Shown here one piece after another: positions 1-5,801 of a DNA stretch of 6,581 bases (position 1 is the stretch's first letter; the number at the start of each line of letters is the position of its first letter). Origin of the DNA: Akkermansia muciniphila (GTDB lineage Bacteria; Verrucomicrobiota; Verrucomicrobiia; Verrucomicrobiales; V1-33). Where the stretch lies: contig CALQKQ020000215.1 in NCBI GenBank assembly GCA_943331195.2, positions 1-6,581 on the forward strand. The letters run 5' to 3'. The translations under genes and the position numbers were made by a program. A model generated the notes under the pieces. It made no database searches, was not told the origin of the DNA, and worked only from the letters and a program-made list of their open reading frames with translations.

Positions 1-139
1 AGTGGAGGAGATTTTGGGGGCTCCGGACGGGGCGAAATCTCCGGCGCGGCAGATGGTGGACGAGGCGCTGGAGCGATCGGGGCGGGACAACACCACGGCG
101 GTGGTGTTGGAGATGGTGGGCAACGCGGGAGGAGGCTAA
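1..139 (+). CDS. PP2C-family serine/threonine protein phosphatase, C-terminal end (partial)
   Basis: This is the last 45 codons of a gene that begins outside the window; the first complete codon is at position 2 and the stop is TAA at 137-139. The C-terminus contains ARQMVDEALERSGRDNTTAV followed by VLEM. The pattern of an alanine-rich helix, then G-x-DN-T/I-T/A-V-V, is the hallmark of the final strand of PP2C (PPM) phosphatases such as PrpC/Stp. In that family the Asp of DN is a metal ligand of the Mn/Mg centre. By family knowledge it would dephosphorylate Ser/Thr on proteins, often opposing a Hanks-type kinase; no kinase is visible here. The tail after the motif is short and glycine-rich. 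The stop overlaps that of the convergent propeller gene. The family call is fairly firm for so short a piece, but the subfamily and any N-terminal domains cannot be seen. Confidence 0.8.
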   Translation, partial: VEEILGAPDGAKSPARQMVDEALERSGRDNTTAVVLEMVGNAGGG

Positions 140-1512
140 TTGGGCCAGGTGCGGAAGACGCGGAGGCGGTTGAAGTGGCGCGGGGAGGAGGTGGGGTCGG
201 TGTAGTGTCCGGGCGAGGCGGAGCCGGGGCCGGATTGGCGATAGCGCCAGGGGTCGGTGTGGGGGAGGGGGCTTGATTCGAGGAGCCAACTGAGGGAGCC
301 GGTGGGGGGCCAGGTCAGTTGGATGGGGCCTCCGGGGGAGGCTGGGGGGAGGATGGAGATGGGGGGTGCGGTGGGAAGGGGGCCGAGGTAGCGGGCGCGG
401 CGGATGAAGCCGGCGTCGTTGGTGGCGAGGAGGAGGTCGCCGTTGGGGGCGAGGGAGACGAAGCGGGGTTCGGCGATGTAGGTGGTGGCGGTGGCGGGGA
501 GGGGCAGGGGGACGGTGGTGTGGGCGTTGCCGTTGTCGCCGCGGACGACCAATTGGATGAGGCCGCTGCGGTCGACATACCAGAGGTCGCCGCCTTTGTG
601 GGTGGCGAGGAAGTAGCCGCCGGCGGGGTGGAAGGCGATGCCGCGGACGCCGTTGAGGCCGGTGTTGTGGGCGGGGGTGCCGCTGGCGATGGGGCCGCTG
701 GCGGCGCTGCCTCCGGTGCCGGCGACGCGCGGGGGGGTGAAGGTGGCGGGGGTGGCGTTGGGGGCGATGCGGAAGACTTGGGAGGCGGTGGGGTCGTTGG
801 TGAGGGCGCCGCGGTCGGTGAGGTAAATATCGCCATTTTCGGCGACGTCGAGGTTGCCGCATTCGGAAAAGCCCTGGGCCATGACGGTGCCGGGGTTGGT
901 GCCGAGGGCGGGCGTCCAGCGTTTGAGGGCGGTGTTGGTGCAGTAGTAGAGGAGGGCACCATCGCGCTGAACCCAGAGGCCGCGGGAGAGGCCGGAGGTT
1001 TCGACAATGAGGGTGGTCATTTGTCCGGCGGAATCGACGCGGCGGATGCGCTGATTGCCGGTGTCGAGGATGTAGTAGGAGCCGTCGGGGATGGGGTAGG
1101 CGTTTTGGGGGCCGTTGAGCTGGCGGAGGCGGGCGGGGCCGTCGCCGTTGAAGCCGGGGGTGTTGGTGCCGGCGACGGTGTGGATGAGGCCGTTGCGGTC
1201 GATGCGGCGGATGGCGTGGGCGTTTTTATCGGCGACGTAGATATTGCCTTGGAGGTCGCCGATGGCGGAGTGGGGTTCGCTGAGATTGGCGGCGGTGGCG
1301 GGGAGGCCTTCGTATTCGGGGAGCCATTCGCTGGCGTTGGTGTTGGAGGCGTCTTGTTGATTGATGCCGCCGATCCACTCGAGGGGGCCGAAGTTGGCGA
1401 GGACGGCGTCGGATTCGAGGGAGGCGGCGGCGAGGGGGGCGCGGGCGAGCAGGGCGGCGGCGCAGGCGAGCCACGCGGGCCAGCGGCGGGGCGTAGGGGA
1501 GGTGGGGGACAT
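136..1512 (-). CDS. secreted NHL-repeat-type beta-propeller protein
   Basis: This is a 458-residue exported protein. From the chosen ATG it begins with a signal peptide: an RRWP basic stretch, a hydrophobic core around LACAAALLA, and probable cleavage after LAAA near residue 30. Residues about 75-375 carry recurring propeller-blade motifs of the NHL/SMP-30 kind: GNIYVADKNAHAIRRID, GSYYILDTGNQRIRRVD, GDIYLTD, GDLWYVDRSG and NGDLLLATNDAGFIRRA. The HTVAGTNTPGFNGDGPA segment is typical of NHL proteins. The last ~70 residues (IQLTWPP, then WLLESSP, W, and a closing RHFNRLRVF) look like the small beta-sandwich tail seen on many verrucomicrobial exported proteins. A GTG 30 nt upstream (1542) is in frame, but it would put a charged stretch before the signal peptide. 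The ATG has a purine-rich AAAAGAAAG directly before it. The substrate or partner is unknown; extracytoplasmic binding is inference. Confidence 0.8.
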   Translation of the reverse strand: MSPTSPTPRRWPAWLACAAALLARAPLAAASLESDAVLANFGPLEWIGGINQQDASNTNASEWLPEYEGLPATAANLSEPHSAIGDLQGNIYVADKNAHAIRRIDRNGLIHTVAGTNTPGFNGDGPARLRQLNGPQNAYPIPDGSYYILDTGNQRIRRVDSAGQMTTLIVETSGLSRGLWVQRDGALLYYCTNTALKRWTPALGTNPGTVMAQGFSECGNLDVAENGDIYLTDRGALTNDPTASQVFRIAPNATPATFTPPRVAGTGGSAASGPIASGTPAHNTGLNGVRGIAFHPAGGYFLATHKGGDLWYVDRSGLIQLVVRGDNGNAHTTVPLPLPATATTYIAEPRFVSLAPNGDLLLATNDAGFIRRARYLGPLPTAPPISILPPASPGGPIQLTWPPTGSLSWLLESSPLPHTDPWRYRQSGPGSASPGHYTDPTSSPRHFNRLRVFRTWPN

Positions 1513-1599
1513 CTTTCTTTTTATAAGTAACGCTATTGTCACTTAAGCTCGCATGAAAGCCTGGAATGAAGGATGGCGCGGGGCGCGGGAGTGGGAGGG

Positions 1600-2856
1600 C
1601 TAGACCATGCGGATGAGGCGGCGGCGCAAGAGGTCGAGGGCGGACTGGGCGGCGAGTTGCTTGAAGGTTTCGCGTTCGACGGGGAAGAGGAAGCGTTCCA
1701 CGAGGGGTTCGGGGTGGGCTTGGGAGGCGAGGCCGATGAAGACGGTGCCGACGGGCTTTGCGGGGCTACCGCCGCTGGGACCGGCAATGCCGGTGACGGC
1801 GAGGGCGTGGTCGGTGTGGGCGGCGCGGAGGGCGCCTTGGGCCATGGCGGCGCAGACTTCGGGGCTGACGGCGCCGTGTTGGTCGAGGAGGATTTGGGGG
1901 ACGCCGAGGAGGTCGGATTTGGCTTGGTTGGCGTAGGTGATGAGGCCTTGGGGGAAGACGGCGGAGGCACCGGGGACGTTGGTGAGGCGGTGGGCGAGGA
2001 AGCCGCCGGTGCAGGATTCGGCGGTGGTGATGGTTTGACCGAGGCGGGCGAGGAGGTCGACGACGGTGAATTCGAGGGGGTGCTCGGAGGAGGAGAAGTA
2101 GTGGGCGGGGAAGGCGGCGCTGACGATGGTTTCGGCGGCGGCGAGTTGTGCGGGGGTGCCGAGGAGGCGGACGATGACTTCGCCGGCGCGGGCGCAGTAG
2201 CCGAGTTCGACGTCGCCGAGGGAGAGGAGGGAGGGTTCGAGGGTGGCGGCGACTTGGGTTTCGCCTAAGTTGGCGAGGCGGAAGTTGCGCATTTCGCGGA
2301 TGGCGGTGCGGCCTTGGCAGAGGGATCGGAGGAGGGGGAGGACTTCGTCGCGGACCATGGGGCGGAGTTCGCGGGGGGGGCCGGGGAGGAGGATGAGGTG
2401 GGGGGAGAGGGAGTGCGGGGGGCTGGGGACGGGGAGGGGGGGGAGGTAAAGACCGGGGGCGGTGCCGAAGGCGTTTTTGAGGACAGTGGCGCCGGCGGGG
2501 ACCATGGCTTGGCGGCGGGTGGCGGGGCTCATCTCGCGTTGGTGGTGGGCGAGGCGGTCCTTGATGGCGGCTTCGACGGCGGGGTCGAGGTCGAGGGGGA
2601 GGCCGAGAAGGGCGGCGATGAGGTCGCGGGTGATGTCGTCGCTGGTGGGGCCGAGGCCGCCGGTGACGATGACGATGTCGGCGCGGCCGATGGTTTCGAG
2701 GATGGCTTCGCCGATGATGGCGCCGTCGGGGATGGTGAGTTGGCGTGCGATGCGAAGGCCGAGGGGGAGGAGGGATTCGCCGAGGAAAGCGAGGTGGGTG
2801 TTGAGGGTATTTCCGAGGAGGAGTTCGGTTCCGGTATTGATCACTTCGAGGCGCAT
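1600..2856 (-). CDS. cinA: CinA: competence/damage-inducible protein, nicotinamide-nucleotide amidase
   Basis: This 418-residue protein has the full two-domain CinA layout and usual length. The N-terminal MoCF/COG1058 domain shows TGTELLLGN (8-16), VTGGLGPTSDD (64-74), GTAPG (131-135) and LPGPPRE (157-163). The C-terminal PncC domain shows TAESCTGG (278-285), with S281 at the catalytic serine position, then ITYANQAKSDLLGV and TGIAGPSGG (355-363) followed by KPVGTVFIGL. The C-terminal domain hydrolyses nicotinamide mononucleotide to nicotinate mononucleotide in pyridine-nucleotide salvage. In several bacteria the N-terminal domain hydrolyses ADP-ribose; the historic link to competence is indirect. 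A proline-rich stretch at about 138-150 before the LPGPPRE loop looks longer than usual. The start is firm because MRLEVINTGTE is the family N-terminus, although no Shine-Dalgarno is present. It lies 7 nt after the MauE/DoxX gene, so the two are probably cotranscribed and translationally coupled. Confidence 0.95.
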   Translation of the reverse strand: MRLEVINTGTELLLGNTLNTHLAFLGESLLPLGLRIARQLTIPDGAIIGEAILETIGRADIVIVTGGLGPTSDDITRDLIAALLGLPLDLDPAVEAAIKDRLAHHQREMSPATRRQAMVPAGATVLKNAFGTAPGLYLPPLPVPSPPHSLSPHLILLPGPPRELRPMVRDEVLPLLRSLCQGRTAIREMRNFRLANLGETQVAATLEPSLLSLGDVELGYCARAGEVIVRLLGTPAQLAAAETIVSAAFPAHYFSSSEHPLEFTVVDLLARLGQTITTAESCTGGFLAHRLTNVPGASAVFPQGLITYANQAKSDLLGVPQILLDQHGAVSPEVCAAMAQGALRAAHTDHALAVTGIAGPSGGSPAKPVGTVFIGLASQAHPEPLVERFLFPVERETFKQLAAQSALDLLRRRLIRMV

Positions 2857-2863
2857 GGGGGAG

Positions 2864-3325
2864 CTAGCGCGGGGAGGTGGGGGCGGTCAAGTCGGCTTGC
2901 GGGGCTGGGGAGGAACGGGTTTCGCGGCGGAAGAGGGCGAGGCTGAGGGCGAGGAGGGCGGCGTTGAGGGCGAGGTGTTGGGGGTAGCCGAGGGCGAAGT
3001 CGGTTTTGCCGAAGCAGCCGCAGGAAACGTCGAGGCCGCGCTGCCAGGACCAGGCGATGGCGGCGATGAAGAGGAGGAGGCTGAGGGCGGTGAGGGCGAG
3101 GGAGCCGAGGTAGAGGCGTTTGGTGAGGACGCCGAGGGCGCAGAAGATTTCGAGCCAGGGGAGGGCGAGGGCGAGGAGGGCGGCGTAGGGATCGGGGAGG
3201 AGCTGGAAGCTGCGGATGTCGAAGAGGAATTGGATGGGATCGAGGGCTTTTTGGATCCCGGCGAAGAGGAACCAGCCGCCGAGGAGGAGGCGGGCGAGGT
3301 ATTCGAGGGCGCGGGGAGCAGTCAT
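2864..3325 (-). CDS. MauE/DoxX-family redox-associated integral membrane protein
   Basis: This is a small four-helix membrane protein, 153 residues from the chosen start. Helices lie at about 7-24 (LARLLLGGWFLFAG then IQK), 48-67 (LALALPWLEIFCALGVL), 71-92 and 116-132. The motifs R-LLGG-FLFAG-QK-DP, then ALPWLEI, and the loop GLDVSCGCFG (C102 and C104 in this numbering) match the MauE/DoxX group. Members occur beside thioredoxin- or rhodanese-like partners and are thought to take part in disulfide or quinone-linked thiol chemistry; the exact reaction is not established. The reading frame stays open to an ATG at 3406, adding 27 proline-rich residues. I prefer ATG 3325: it places the first helix where the family has it, the extension looks like translated C-rich noncoding DNA, and it leaves about 100 bp for divergent promoters. 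ATG 3406 does have AGGCGG just upstream, so the choice is not settled. Confidence 0.82.
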   Translation of the reverse strand: MTAPRALEYLARLLLGGWFLFAGIQKALDPIQFLFDIRSFQLLPDPYAALLALALPWLEIFCALGVLTKRLYLGSLALTALSLLLFIAAIAWSWQRGLDVSCGCFGKTDFALGYPQHLALNAALLALSLALFRRETRSSPAPQADLTAPTSPR

Positions 3326-3428
3326 GGAGGGAGGGGGAAAGTGGAGGCGATTGGCGTTGGGGGCAAGGCCTGGGGCGGGCGCAAAGGGGCTTGCCTCGGA
3401 GATCATTTCCGCCTAGTCAGAGGGGTCC

Positions 3429-4346
3429 ATGCCTGCTGTTCCGTCTCCTGTTCCTGCTTCGTCTGTTGTTTCGAAGGCGCAAGCTTTTGGGCGGCGGCTA
3501 GTGAGCACGGTGGCGCTGTGGGGCTTGGTGGGGGCGGCGATTGGGGTGGGGCAGGGGTGGTTGTTTTTTGTGGTGTTGGGTTTGCTGGGAATGGTTGGGG
3601 TGTGGGAGATGGTGGCGATGGAGGGGAGCTTGCCGAAGCCTTGGCGTTATGGCTTGATGGTGGTGAGCGGGGGGTGGTTTGCGGTGACTTTTGCGATTTG
3701 TCAGGGTACGGGAAGGGCGTGGGATCCGGTGGTGGATATGGGATTTATCGCGGGGGTGGTGTTGGCGGCTTTTGTGCCGCCGTTGTTTCGGCCGCTGGAG
3801 GGGAGGGCGACGCTGTGGGCGATCGCCTATAGTGTGGCGGCGTTTTTATATGTGCCTTGGCTGAGCAGTTTTATGACGCGGGTGTTGTATTTGCCGGGGG
3901 TGGATGGGGATGGGTGGTTGCGGGGGCTGCCGTATTTGGTGTTTTTGATCGGAGCGACGAAGTTTACGGATTGCGGGGCCTATGTGGTGGGTTCGCTGAT
4001 GGGGAAGCACAAAATGATTCCGCACATTAGTCCTGGCAAGACCTGGGAGGGGATGTTGGGAGCGGCGCTGGGGGCGCTGGGGGCGGGATTGGCGGTGTAT
4101 TTTGGGTGGCAGGAGCGGATGCCTTTATTGACGCCGTGGAGTGCGGCGGGGCTGTGTTTGGGGTTGGCGGCGGTGTGCGTGGTGGGGGATTTGGCGGAAA
4201 GCGTGATCAAGCGCTGTTTGGAGGTGAAGGATTCGGGGCATTTTTTGCCGGGGATTGGGGGGTCGTTGGACTTGATCGATAGCCTGCTTTTCACGGCACC
4301 GGTTTTTTATTTATATCTTTGTTATGCGAGCGGCCAGCCTACCTGA
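3429..4346 (+). CDS. cdsA: phosphatidate cytidylyltransferase (CDP-diglyceride synthase)
   Basis: This 305-residue polytopic membrane enzyme makes CDP-diacylglycerol from CTP and phosphatidic acid, the branch point of phospholipid synthesis. I count about eight hydrophobic segments, at roughly 24-42, 45-62, 75-91, 105-118, 130-147, 165-190, 208-225 and 237-256, with a last one near 285-299. Family motifs are TKFTDCGAYVVG (177-188), the HISPGKTWEG loop (199-208), and the C-terminal signature GDLAESVIKRCLEVKDSG (253-270) then LPGIGGSLDLIDSLLF. In the E. coli-type signature the last part reads PGHGG with DR-D; here the His is Ile (276) and the Arg is Leu (282), a variant I believe also occurs in related phyla. 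AGAGGGG at 3419-3425 is a Shine-Dalgarno candidate only 3 nt from the ATG. cdsA is the first gene of this plus-strand unit and overlaps dxr. uppS, its usual upstream neighbour, is absent. Confidence 0.93.
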   Translation: MPAVPSPVPASSVVSKAQAFGRRLVSTVALWGLVGAAIGVGQGWLFFVVLGLLGMVGVWEMVAMEGSLPKPWRYGLMVVSGGWFAVTFAICQGTGRAWDPVVDMGFIAGVVLAAFVPPLFRPLEGRATLWAIAYSVAAFLYVPWLSSFMTRVLYLPGVDGDGWLRGLPYLVFLIGATKFTDCGAYVVGSLMGKHKMIPHISPGKTWEGMLGAALGALGAGLAVYFGWQERMPLLTPWSAAGLCLGLAAVCVVGDLAESVIKRCLEVKDSGHFLPGIGGSLDLIDSLLFTAPVFYLYLCYASGQPT

Positions 4347-5496
4347 AGTGCGCAAGCGGGTCATCATTTTGGGATCGACGGGCAGCATAGGCTGCAGCGC
4401 GCTCAAGGTGGCGCGGGACATTCCTGAGCGGATGGAGGTGGTGGGCTTGGCGGCGGCGCGGAGTGGGGCGGCGCTGGCGGCGCAGGCGGTGGAGTTTGGG
4501 GTGAAGCATGTGGCGCTGACGGAGGAGGCGGCGCTGGGGTCGCTGCGGGGCGGTTTGCCGGAGGGGGTGAGGGTTTTTGCGGGCGAGGAGGGCTTGGTGA
4601 AATTGATTGAGGAAGTGGAGGCGGATGTGGTGTTGATCGCGATTGTGGGGACGGCGGGGTTGCGACCGGCCTTGGCGGCGATTGCGGCGGGTTGCGATTT
4701 GGCGATTGCGAGCAAGGAGGTGTTGGTGATGGCGGGGGAGATCGTGATGGAGGCGGCGCGGCGGAAGGGGGTGGCGGTGTTGCCGGTGGACAGCGAGCAC
4801 AATGCGATTTTTCAATGTTTGGAGGGGCGGGAGGCGGGGGAGGTGTCGCGCTTGATTTTGACGGCGAGTGGGGGGCCGTTTCGGACGTGGTCCAAGGAGC
4901 GGATTGCGGGGGCGACGTTGGCGGAGGCCTTGAAGCATCCGACCTGGGAGATGGGGCGGAAGATTACGATTGATAGCGCGACGCTGTTTAACAAGGGGCT
5001 GGAAATGATTGAGGCGCGCTGGCTTTTTGGGGTGCCGATGGAGCGGGTGGATGTGATTGTGCATCCGCAGAGCATCATTCACAGCATGGTGGAGTTTATT
5101 GATGGGAGCGTGTTGGCGCAGTTGAGCCACAGCGACATGTGTTTTCCGATTCAATATGCGGTGACGTGGCCGCAGCGGGTGCGGAACAGTTTGCGGCCGC
5201 TGGATTTTGCGGCGCTGCGGCAATTGGACTTTGAGGCGGCGCGGCGGGCGGATTTTCCGGCGATTGATTTAGCGGTGGAGGCGGGGACGCGCGGGGGGAC
5301 CTTGCCGGCGATTTACAATGCGGCGAATGAGGTCGCGGTGGCGGCTTTTGTGGAGGGGCGGCTAGGCTTTTCAGGTATTTGGGAAGTGGTGGCGCGGACC
5401 ATGGAGGCGCAGGCGGGGGAGGCGGGCGGCAGCTTGGAGGCGATTTTGGCGGCGGATGCCTGGGCCCGCGTGGAAGCGAGTGCGATCGTAGGGTAG
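4324..5496 (+). CDS. dxr: 1-deoxy-D-xylulose 5-phosphate reductoisomerase (IspC)
   Basis: This 390-residue cytoplasmic enzyme converts DXP to 2-C-methyl-D-erythritol 4-phosphate with NADPH, the committed step of the MEP isoprenoid pathway and the target of fosmidomycin. The NADPH-binding GSTGSIG is at 17-23 and ASKEVLVMAGE at 129-139. Metal ligands fall in LPVDSEHNAIFQ (D156, E158), with E227 as the third. Substrate-binding residues are seen in LTASGGPFR (S182), HPTWEMG (H205, W208, M210) and IDSATLFNKGLE (S218, N223, K224). The VIVHPQSIIHSMVEF and LSHSDMCFPIQYA stretches are also typical. All catalytic residues are intact and the length is normal. The start overlaps the cdsA end by 23 nt with no Shine-Dalgarno, so translation probably depends on cdsA. 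The N-terminus is about 10 residues longer than common before GSTGSIG; GTG 4348 is a possible alternative start. rseP, often next, is absent. Confidence 0.96.
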   Translation: MRAASLPEVRKRVIILGSTGSIGCSALKVARDIPERMEVVGLAAARSGAALAAQAVEFGVKHVALTEEAALGSLRGGLPEGVRVFAGEEGLVKLIEEVEADVVLIAIVGTAGLRPALAAIAAGCDLAIASKEVLVMAGEIVMEAARRKGVAVLPVDSEHNAIFQCLEGREAGEVSRLILTASGGPFRTWSKERIAGATLAEALKHPTWEMGRKITIDSATLFNKGLEMIEARWLFGVPMERVDVIVHPQSIIHSMVEFIDGSVLAQLSHSDMCFPIQYAVTWPQRVRNSLRPLDFAALRQLDFEAARRADFPAIDLAVEAGTRGGTLPAIYNAANEVAVAAFVEGRLGFSGIWEVVARTMEAQAGEAGGSLEAILAADAWARVEASAIVG

Positions 5497-5547
5497 CCCA
5501 GCAACGGGAGTGGAAACTCGGCCAAGGGCCCCTTTTTCGTGATAGGG

Positions 5548-5568
5548 ACGGGGCAGGAGCCGTTTTTT
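5548..5568 (+). terminator. possible intrinsic terminator of cdsA-dxr
   Basis: A short GC hairpin lies about 50 nt after the dxr stop. ACGG at 5548-5551 can pair with CCGT at 5560-5563, or GGC at 5552-5554 with GCC at 5559-5561 around an AGGA loop. It is followed directly by six T residues (5563-5568). The position and T-run fit a Rho-independent terminator, but the stem is short and imperfect. A second, weaker GGCC-AAG-GGCC hairpin with a T5 run sits just upstream (5520-5537). Confidence 0.4.
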
Positions 5569-5578
5569 CCTCTTAGGA

Positions 5579-5604
5579 GGCTCACCCCTTGGGTGAGTCC
5601 CTTT
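5579..5604 (+). terminator. strong hairpin, backup terminator or structural element
   Basis: CTCACCC at 5581-5587 and GGGTGAG at 5591-5597 form a perfect 7-bp stem around the loop CTT. A G-T and a G-C pair extend it on the outside (5579-5580 with 5598-5599). It is followed by CCCTTT. This is the most stable-looking simple hairpin after dxr, apart from the palindromes further on. The weak T-run means it may not terminate alone. It could instead protect the 3' end of the dxr transcript. Confidence 0.4.
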
Positions 5605-5653
5605 CGCCGTCAAAAGCCCCTAACGCAGGGCGAGACGAGGAGCAGTGGAGATG

Positions 5654-5752
5654 GGTAGCCAGACCGTCCCGGTCTGATCCAAAAACCCCCAAGGTAGCCA
5701 GACCGTCCCGGTCTGATCCGTTGTCGGGTCCAGAGCGGGACGCTCTGGCTAC
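5654..5752. repeat. cluster of three REP-like GTAG-footed palindromes (two direct, one inverted)
   Basis: Two identical 27-nt copies lie at 5654-5680 and 5693-5719, 39 nt apart. Each reads GGTAGC, then stem CAGACCG, loop TCC, stem CGGTCTG, then ATCC. A third copy in the opposite orientation spans 5726-5752: stem CCAGAGCG (5730-5737), loop GGA, stem CGCTCTGG (5741-5748), then CTAC, the complement of GTAG. All stems pair perfectly. The third copy differs from the others by a C-G to G-C swap on both arms, so pairing is kept. A GTAG or GGAG foot before a short palindrome is the known form of REP elements mobilised by RAYT (TnpA-REP) transposases. Direct plus inverted copies resemble the BIME arrangements of enterobacteria. 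No RAYT gene is in the window. The REP call is inference from form; the repeats and palindromes are seen directly. Confidence 0.75.
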
Positions 5753-5801
5753 AGCCCCTGGGTCGGGTCCCTGGAAAACCGCTAAGCCTTTTTTGGTGAG
5801 G

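Noticed and set aside
319..1530. A 403-codon plus-strand open frame opposite the propeller gene
   Set aside because: It encodes almost only Gly, Glu, Ala, Val and Asp in low-complexity order, with no motifs. It is a by-product of the G-rich strand.
1513..1542. GTG 1542 as start of the propeller gene
   Set aside because: It adds a lysine/arginine-containing 10-residue stretch before an otherwise standard signal peptide. ATG 1512 has the better purine-rich leader.
3326..3428. Divergent promoters between MauE/DoxX and cdsA
   Set aside because: I looked for -35/-10 pairs on both strands. The best, TTGCCT with TAGTCA, matches too poorly to report.
2314..3832. Long plus-strand open frames opposite cinA and MauE/DoxX, running into cdsA
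   Set aside because: They have low-complexity or Arg-rich composition, lie antisense to genes with clear family motifs, and cross a divergent intergenic region.
4339..5223. A 294-codon minus-strand frame opposite dxr
   Set aside because: Its translation is dominated by Arg, His, Pro and Gln, as expected from reading a dxr codon pattern backwards. dxr itself is complete.
5492..5498. GGTAGCC at the dxr stop as a fourth REP-like copy
   Set aside because: Only the seven-base foot matches; no palindrome follows, so it is likely coincidence.
5589..5801. The 5' part of an open frame that runs from 5589 to 6005
   Set aside because: It reads through the hairpin and REP-like copies, giving a repeated ARPSRSDP. 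Only the part after about 5802 resembles a protein, and that is the transposase fragment.
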